Shown piece by piece: positions 57,490 to 64,000 of a stretch of DNA of 64,000 bases. The DNA is from Mastigias papua (Eukaryota > Cnidaria > Scyphozoa > Rhizostomeae > Mastigiidae). How positions within the stretch are numbered: the stretch's first letter is position 1; each line of letters starts with the position of its first letter. The position numbers were made by a program, and so were the translations under genes. Location of the stretch: contig OZ025269.1 of NCBI GenBank assembly GCA_964019165.1, positions 5,669,379-5,733,378 on the forward strand, read 5' to 3'. The notes beneath the pieces were generated by a model, which worked only from the letters and a program-made list of their open reading frames with translations, searched no databases and had not been told where the DNA came from.

Positions 57490-58512
57490 AGAATTCCCAA
57501 ATTAGCATCAAGTGTTGACTACTTGAATTGTGGCAAGTGTATAAATTGAAAATGGAGAATCAAACTGGTTTAGCATCGATAAAGGAGTACGGCAAGGTTG
57601 TATTCTCTTGCCCTTGCTATACAACTTGTATTGTGAAATGATAGCGAGAAAAACATTCAAAGATAGCCACACTAAATGGGGTTTTAGAATAGCTGCTAAA
57701 TGTATCCAAACACTCTGATATTCGGATGATACCACCCTACCAGCAGAAACTAAAGATAGTCTTACAGACTTACTTGTTTATTTAAAGACAACGGTCAATT
57801 AGCAGGCCTGAGCTTATATCTGAAGAAAACTAAGGTATTGGCAACAGAAGAACTAACCTCATTCCATCTAGAAGGCCATTAGATAGAAGTGGTTGACGAA
57901 TTTAACTTCTATGGTTCATCGGTGTCAAACAGAGGGGGCAGTGAAAAAGAGATTAGAAAAGAGTCACTCTTGAAAGAGTCGCAATGATCAATCTTCAACA
58001 AATATGAAAAGACATGGATGGCAATTAGCGAAAAATTGCTAATACAAAGAGCAATGGTATTTTCAGTGGTAACATATGGAGCAGAGACATAGAGTACCAC
58101 AAAGAACACACACAAAAACGTACAAACCTTTAAACTATGGAGCTACCGTAGAGTGGTCCTACAATCATGGACATAAAGGCTAGAGAGTAGAAAGGTGCTG
58201 AGTGCTATAGGCAACCCTATACCGCTAGACGGTTATGTACTCAGGCTCAAACTTCTTTGCTTTGGACATGTAAAAATACCAAATGAACTAGAACGAGCAG
58301 TGATGAATGGGATGGTGGAAGGAAGTAGAGGGCAAGACAGACCAAAGACGACGTGGAAGGATGAGATCAAAGAAGCGCTGGAAATGACAACTGCCACGTT
58401 AGAAGAGGCTGCTCATGATAGATTATCGTGGAGAAGACAGATCACGAGAGCCGCGGAAAATCGGACGCGATTGTGGCAGCACACGACAAGACAAGATACT
58501 TTTTGTGAATAG
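57490..58512 (+). pseudogene. LINE ORF2 remnant (reverse transcriptase to C-terminus)
   Basis: FSIDKGVRQGCILLPLLYNL (RT motif) is followed by YSDDTTLPAETKDS, where the YADD box reads YSDD. Stop-ridden sequence then leads to a last open stretch (58195-58512) with LLCFGHVKIPNELERAVMNG then MVEGSRGQDRPKTTWKDEIK, the typical end of endonuclease-reverse transcriptase LINEs. Several stops and frameshifts are present. It starts about 750 bases after BLOC1S2 on the same strand. Confidence 0.8.
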
Positions 58513-58519
58513 CACTTGA

Positions 58520-59265
58520 GTCACGTGAATTGCTTTCTTACGATATTTACATAGTACACGGACGGTGGCAGCTATGATTTGAGAGTCCAGGAAAACTAAT
58601 GATCGTCCATCTAAACATTGATAGATATATAAGCAACAACAACAAATTCCAAAATAAAAGAGGAGGTGCCTGACCGAATAGTATGCTGTCCAACATAAAT
58701 GAGCGTAAATTAAGTAAAAAGTATAACACTGGAGTTTGAAGCTCCCCGGAGCCACAGCAGGAGAAATTTTTGATTATGTTAAGCGTTTACATAAGGAACG
58801 ACCAGACATAAATCATTCTGGTCATAAGAGCGAATGATATCAACCATAAAACGTAGCAAGCAATTACGGCCGAAATAAAAACACTTATCGATTTTATGCA
58901 TGATTATTTACTTGCGTGCCATATCCTAATCTCATAAATACTCAAACGCTCTTATAATAAGAACCTGCATAGTAAAATAGCTTACTGTAGCAAAGTCTTG
59001 AAAGTAATCAACCGCAACACTGTAGGATAGCAGAATATAGCCGTTCGACTTTCTTCGAAAAGGGCAATTTCATCTGAACCTCTTTGGTAGTAAGAACCTA
59101 GCTATGAACATTACTGACAAAACTAAACCTTTTTCATTTTATGGACTGCACAGCCGTACTAGCGCAATCGAGCACAATGGTACCTCTGCCGCGAACGCTA
59201 AAATTGCTCTTTTCCTGGCTAATATCAATAACAATAGGAGTAGTACTAACAACAATACGAACAAA
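58520..59265. other. Gene-free spacer between LINE remnants
   Basis: No splice-flanked coding segment or repeat with clear ends was recognised. Confidence 0.4.
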
Positions 59266-59269
59266 AACT

Positions 59270-60260
59270 TGAAGGGAATGGCTGTTTCCTCCCTAAACGT
59301 GCATGGATAAAAAGAGACAGGTGAAATCAAACTAATTGAAAAGATGATCCACATTTCAGCAATCAGTGAAACAAGATTAGATGAAACTATAGGAGATAAT
59401 ATTATTTCCATTGATAAGTAAAAGTTAGTTAGGAAGGATCTTCAAAAGGCACGGCGCGGTTGTGTAGCCATATATGTAGCGGACGACATTAAATGTACCT
59501 TTCTGGATGATTTACCAAACCGTAACTTAGAGCTAATTTGTGTACAAATCCGACCTTCCGCGGTGAGCATTTCAATATAATTTCATAGCACATACAACCT
59601 AGCGATGCGCTTAAGCAATTTCACGTAGGACGGGCGGGGTGTTCGGAAAAGAAGCAACCAACTATTTTATTTGTGACAAACTTTATTTTCAGAAACAAGG
59701 CAACAATGATGATAATTGCTTTTAATAGCAAGTTATTTGCAATATGACAGAAAAGAGAGTTGACTATGAGCAATAGGATAAACAAAATATGTGTTGAAAT
59801 TTGGTGAAACTCCCCAATTCATGCTATTTTGCCTGCTACATGACCAACCTTTTAAGGAATTTTACAAGCATTGGGGGGTGTGTGGGGCACCCCACGCCCA
59901 AAATTGGCACATCTCTGAGACCACTCCATGAACCAATTGATGACTGGAAACAGCTAGAGGGAATGTTCTGTCACGTTGACAATAAGATTACGGAAACTAT
60001 ACTTCTAGGTCATACCAACTGCAATTTGAATACTAAAGAAACACCAGCAACTCTTAGTCATGTAAAAACTCTCGAACGTTTATATCAGCAGTTCGATTTC
60101 GCTTAAATAATAAAGGAAGCAATGAGAGTTACACAAATAAAATCAATCCTCATTGATTCCTGTAACAAATAACCTAAACATTCTAAAATCTGGTTTGATT
60201 GATCCTACTTTTAGTGATCAATATTTCGTAGAAAATTTCGAGGAGCAGCCAGAATGCCAG
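59270..60260 (+). pseudogene. LINE apurinic-type endonuclease domain remnant
   Basis: MAVSSLNVHG, ISAISETRLDETIGDN, CVAIYVADDIKC and LPNRNLELICVQIRPS follow the order of CR1/L2-like endonuclease domains. After an apparent insertion at about 59620-59910 the domain resumes with DDWKQLEGMFCHVDNKITET, ILLGHTNCNLNT (normally GDFN) and YQQFDFA, then TRVT-like and STLID-like ends. Internal stops and loss of catalytic Asp/Asn spacing mark it as dead. Confidence 0.75.
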
Positions 60261-60284
60261 GATGGAATACAAGCATATAAAGGT

Positions 60285-60400
60285 AAATCCCATGTACGAT
60301 TCCGCGCGTTAGGGTTTGTCTGTTAGAGAGATCACTTATTCTCGGCTGACGGCATATTGAGGTAGGGATGCCCGTTCCTTTTCTTGCCAGTTTTGATTTC
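60285..60400. repeat. Dispersed repeat shared with 15640-15720
   Basis: TGTACGATTCCG, GATCACTTATTCTC and ATATTGAGGTAGGG match the earlier copy in order. Confidence 0.4.
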
Positions 60401-60429
60401 TATGTCTTGCCACCAGCTACCATGTGCTG

Positions 60430-60575
60430 CTGTGTCAACAGTGAGCTAGCATCCATACTACTGGCCCAAGGGCCTGCCTTGAAACATCGATCTTCCGCAC
60501 AGTAGCCAAGCGCTCCAACCACTCAGCATCGATCTTCTGCACAGCAGCCAAGCGCTCTAACCACTCAGCTACTCG
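60430..60575 (-). repeat. tRNA-derived SINE with internal tandem duplication
   Basis: On the minus strand GTAGCTGAGTGGTTAGAGCG is a good tRNA A-box, followed by CTTGGCTGCTGTGCAGAAGA. A block of about 50 bases beginning GAGTGGTTRGAGCGCTTGGC occurs twice in tandem, then TTTCAAGGCAGGCCC resembles a weak B box. Confidence 0.6.
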
Positions 60576-61074
60576 CCCATCAAACAAACACATAGCAAGT
60601 AGGAAGATGAAGCATCTTGACAAGGAATCTTTCTTGAGTTTTCTTTGGGATAATAAAATGAGACCATTGAAATAAAATGAGACCATTGGAAACATTGGAT
60701 AACAAATAAAGGATTCACAGAAACCGTTATGATATTGATTGAGAAACATACTGCTCTCAGGCAACGAAGATTTTCACAAGAGTACTGCTCCTCGTTAACA
60801 TCTGAGTTCATAAATTGACAAAAAAACAAGAGATAAGTTGAAAAAGAGGCTACTAAATCTAAATCAAAATACCTAAAAATGTCGTCATACACGCATGTAG
60901 GAAAACAGGTGAACACAGTAAATAGAAAGCAGAAAAAGATTACTATTCAAACAAACTAAAATCTAAGCAAACCTGGAAAATTCTACATCAAATTGTAAAT
61001 AAGATATCTAATATTACCAAAATAGACTCAATAAAAATTGAAAACAAAATTTAACACCGACAATAAACCGTTCA

Positions 61075-62245
61075 AAAACCGTTCAAACCACGGAGGACTT
61101 GCTAGGTACACTGAATGGCGGAGAAAAGATACCTGCATGGGTATCAGCAATTAGAGGTAGATGAGGAGTCATAGTATTTCACTACAGACACACGCACAAG
61201 AGGCTATTCAAGTCAACCATATTAAACTTCGGAGTTCATTCGGCTGCAGGAATTTCCCAAACGTGTAAAGAGCAAAGGATATATCACATACCATTCACTA
61301 TTGTCGGAGTCGATTATACTCTGGTGTCAAAGGAAAATGACTTAGAGCATTTAAAGAATTCGTCTGAAGTTCTTGATGTGATTTTGAAATGTGGATTGGG
61401 GCTGCAGATGAAAATATGCACATTTTTCCCCAGGAGTCTTGGATTTAAAGCACACAAGAAGGGGATATCACCATGTAAAGAAAAGATTTTGCTCTTGTTT
61501 AATGCACAGAAGCCAAATATGTTACTCAATTCAAGTCATATCTACAATACTTGCCAAATATTCTTGCGATACTTATAAAAAACTTATAAAAACCACACTC
61601 CTCTAGATAATGTCGTCGCTGCAACATACCCGCACCCTCCTCCTCCCTAGAACAATGTTGAGTCGTCCATAGGATACTTGAAGTTGGCATGCAAGTAAAA
61701 TGTTCGCATTATCGCACGTACTACTCCCAAAACCAACATTATCTAAGGGGGGGGAGGGAGATAAAAATTCATTGCACAACACAAAAAGAGCAAAGTGCCC
61801 TAGGACTTCTGGTGACTATTATAGGGTCAATTACTATGATAGACATTTACCAAGCAGGGCAGGTATACTCAAGTCTTTGAATGGATTAATCCGGAAAAAG
61901 TCTTAATGGAGCTGGGGGTAGAAAAAGGCATTTAAGCAGCCAAAAGCTATGTTGTGTTCTTCAGCCCTTCTGACATATTATGACCCAAACAAACCATTCA
62001 TGCTAGACTGTGGTGCTTTCCCATATGGAGTGAGAGCTACATTGTCAAACATAGCCGGGGAAAACACAGATCATCCGATTGCAGATTCATTGCGAGTTTT
62101 AAGTTCACCTGAAACAAACTATTCACATATGGAAAAGGAAGCACTAGCTGCTGTCTCAGCAGTAAAGAAATTTCACCAAAATCTGTGTGGTCGTCATTCT
62201 ACACTGGTAACAGATCACAAGCCTTTGCTCCGGTATCGAGCTTGA
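61075..62245 (+). pseudogene. Gypsy-type LTR retrotransposon pol remnant (RT and RNase H)
   Basis: Fragments in order: QLEVDEES, HKRLFKSTILNFGVHSAAGI, TIVGVDYTLVS (a decayed YxDD box), NDLEHLKNSSEVLDVILKCG and FKAHKKGIS. After a MITE the RNase H part follows: LLTYYDPNKPFMLDCGAFPY, MEKEALAAVSAVKKFHQNLC and GRHSTLVTDHKPLL. No LTRs, integrase or gag were seen nearby. Stops, shifts and lost catalytic residues show it is inactive. Confidence 0.85.
61542..61824. mobile_element. Second copy of the CTACAATA MITE, inserted in Gypsy pol
   Basis: CTACAATACTTGCCAAATAT at the left and GGACTTCTGGTGACTATTATAG at the right, in shortened form, mirror each other and match 51167-51453. The body shares GAACAATGTTGA, TTGAAGTTGGC and AACCAACATT. 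It separates the RT and RNase H parts of the Gypsy remnant. Confidence 0.8.
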
Positions 62246-62249
62246 ACAA

Positions 62250-62900
62250 TCACCTGTCACATCAAGAGTGAAAACTGCTACCAGAACCTTGCTAAGCTTG
62301 AAAGATTTTAAAAGAATGGAGCCATAGCTTTTTCTGTGCATTCCTTAATGCTAGTGGGAATATTGTGAATCTTCGGGAGCACATGTCTATTTGAAGTTTT
62401 TCTCTATTTTGAACTTCAGTATATCTAAGGGATCAGTGATTAACTTTTTTCATCATTTTCATAAATCTACAAAAGGTACACTTTCTTCAGACTCTCCCCC
62501 CTCCCCCCTTTGAGGAAACAAGACGAAAAGTTAAAAATGATGCCCTTGGTGTGACGATGATAGTAGAGAGGATCAAAATATTTCTACAAAATTTGTGAAA
62601 CAATAGATGCTACTCTGCCTCTTTAACGCTCTACCTTTTGTGACCCCTAGGTAATATGAGTTTGAGACTCCAGTTACCTGCGATGTATTAGCTATCACCA
62701 CCTTGAGTTTAACTACTAACATAAACATACCTGGAAAATGTTTTGTTCTTGAACTCTGGCTCATAACTCACAAGCCACTCAATAGTTCTGACATCATGTT
62801 CACTATGTAGTTTCCAACAAGAAATAACATAAATATGCTATCACTAAGAGCTTTAGTTCTAATGCTATCGTTCTAGTAGTAGAAATGCCCTTCTGATATC
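62250..62900. other. Gene-free spacer
   Basis: No coding exon recognised. A hAT-like end phrase (GAGTTTGAGACTCCAG) is at about 62657. Confidence 0.4.
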
Positions 62901-62902
62901 TA

Positions 62903-63463
62903 TCAAACACCCTTAGCATCCATTGGATCCATTACGAAAGTCAAACCAACTGAATTATCATCACGATCAACTGCAAACCTAAAAAATATTAAAGAGAGTT
63001 GATAATGACTACAAGCATCCATTGTAAGCTTGAGAAAATTGTTTTTGTAAACAAACCATTTTATTGAATTGGGAATCAACTCATTATTTAAAATAATTTA
63101 CTTTGCACAAGCTGTAATAATAAAAGCTAAGTTTAGGAATCAATTGAAACATTGAATTCCCGATTCGTCTCCAAGGCTTTTAAGAAACATTTGAGAAAAA
63201 TTTGCGGCTGGATTTCACAAAAAAATATTTAGAAACATTAAGGGTGAAGGCACAAAGCTTTTTTCTTATATAAGAAAGCATTCATATCAAACTTCTATTC
63301 TTCTCACACATGGCAAAGGTATCCATGAGAATGAATTATGAATCTTAAATGTATCTCTCAAAGCATTATAAATCACCTACTTTGACTTTTCTGGGATAAT
63401 AACTATATCGTCTGCCTTCATTTTCTTTTCCTTCCCTTCAAGTTTCACGACTGATTCACCTTG
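62903..63463 (-). CDS. 3' end of an unidentified gene, two exons
   Basis: Minus-strand exon 63463-63381 (acceptor CATGTTAG, donor AAA|GTAGGT) encodes QGESVVKLEGKEKKMKADDI then VIIPEKS. It joins in phase 2 to 62978-62903 (acceptor TTTTTTAG), which reads KFAVDRDDNSVGLTFVMDPM, DAKGV and stop. Splice sites and phases agree and the peptide has natural composition, so I take it as the C-terminus of a real gene whose remainder lies upstream, probably beyond the window. I do not recognise the family. Confidence 0.6.
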
Positions 63464-63545
63464 CTAACATGAACAAAACAAGAAACCTTAGAACAACGCC
63501 TACACTATTGCAAACAAACTGACTATATGATTTACACTATTACGC

Positions 63546-63985
63546 CGTATTTACCAGCACACTAAATTAAGCCGCACATACAAAAACGAGGCTCAATTAA
63601 ACGAGGCACTATTTATAGTTTGATATAAAAACTGCAGTTCATTCACCCACTTGAATATTTTTTCATGTAAATACAGAAATTCTTGGAGAGACAAAAACTA
63701 AACTTACTCTCACAAGACTTCCTTCTCCTATAAGTACGCGTACTCATCAGTACTTTCAATTTCGATTTGAGCATCCAGCTCTTCCATGATTACTCCGCTT
63801 TTATCTTTGTATTCATTAAGATCAATTCTGCCAATTTGTTCTTTAACATCTAAAGATTTATTTCGTCTTCCCACGACACCGACAATTCAAACCGTTACGC
63901 AACTTTTCGTGAAATGCGGCCTAATTAAAAAGCGGCTTAAATTAATGCGGCCTAATTTAGTGAGCAGCTTAATTTGACGCAGCAA
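63546..63985. mobile_element. DNA-transposon remnant with CTAAATTAAGCCGC ends
   Basis: CCAGCACACTAAATTAAGCC at the left and CGGCCTAATTTAGTGAGCAG at the right are inverted, and GCGGCCTAATT words recur. The minus strand inside reads RIDLNEYKDKSGVIMEELDA, perhaps the C-terminal end of a transposase. The right end is near the window edge. Confidence 0.5.
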
Positions 63986-64000
63986 GGTATAAAACAGAGA

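Noticed and set aside
60569..60916. A 115-residue minus-strand ORF with hydrophobic runs
   Set aside because: No start context, splice sites or family similarity, and it overlaps the SINE end.

Overview
This is a window of nuclear DNA from an animal. The evidence is spliced protein-coding genes with GT-AG introns, animal gene families (a rhodopsin-class GPCR, CCDC85, CNIH4, BLOC1S2), one intron that looks minor-spliceosome (U12) type, low GC with long CA and TA microsatellites, and a dense load of eukaryotic transposons: Penelope-like, LINE, Gypsy, SINE, hAT-like and many MITEs. Nothing bacterial, viral or CRISPR-like was seen. The phylum cannot be fixed from the sequence; an invertebrate is my inference only.

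Layout: 1-2.8 kb is repeats, ending in a (CA)n-(TA)n-(TG)n block just upstream of a three-exon GPCR gene (+, 2837-5406). A 3.3-kb long-inverted-repeat element with nested transposons follows (5.6-8.9 kb), then mostly featureless DNA, and a decayed LINE split by a MITE (13-15 kb). From 40 to 20.5 kb the minus strand carries a CCDC85-family gene. I assembled it by splice phase from six exons into an uninterrupted 372-residue product; its introns hold many MITEs. At 46-48.2 kb lies a Penelope-like retroelement cluster with a GIY-YIG endonuclease ORF, 292-bp inverted repeats and hammerhead-ribozyme motifs. CNIH4 (-, 49.7-52.8 kb) and BLOC1S2 (+, 53.6-56.7 kb) form a head-to-head pair. A BLOC1S2 intron carries a perfect 118-bp palindrome made of the same Penelope tail. 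The last 7 kb is a graveyard of LINE, SINE and Gypsy fragments, plus the 3' end of one unidentified minus-strand gene.

The four recognised genes do not form a pathway. CNIH4 (ER export) and BLOC1S2 (lysosome-related organelle and lysosome positioning) both concern membrane traffic and may share a promoter region. CCDC85 is a cell-junction and transcription-cofactor coiled-coil family. The most unusual content is the Penelope/hammerhead material and the very rich, nested set of MITE families.
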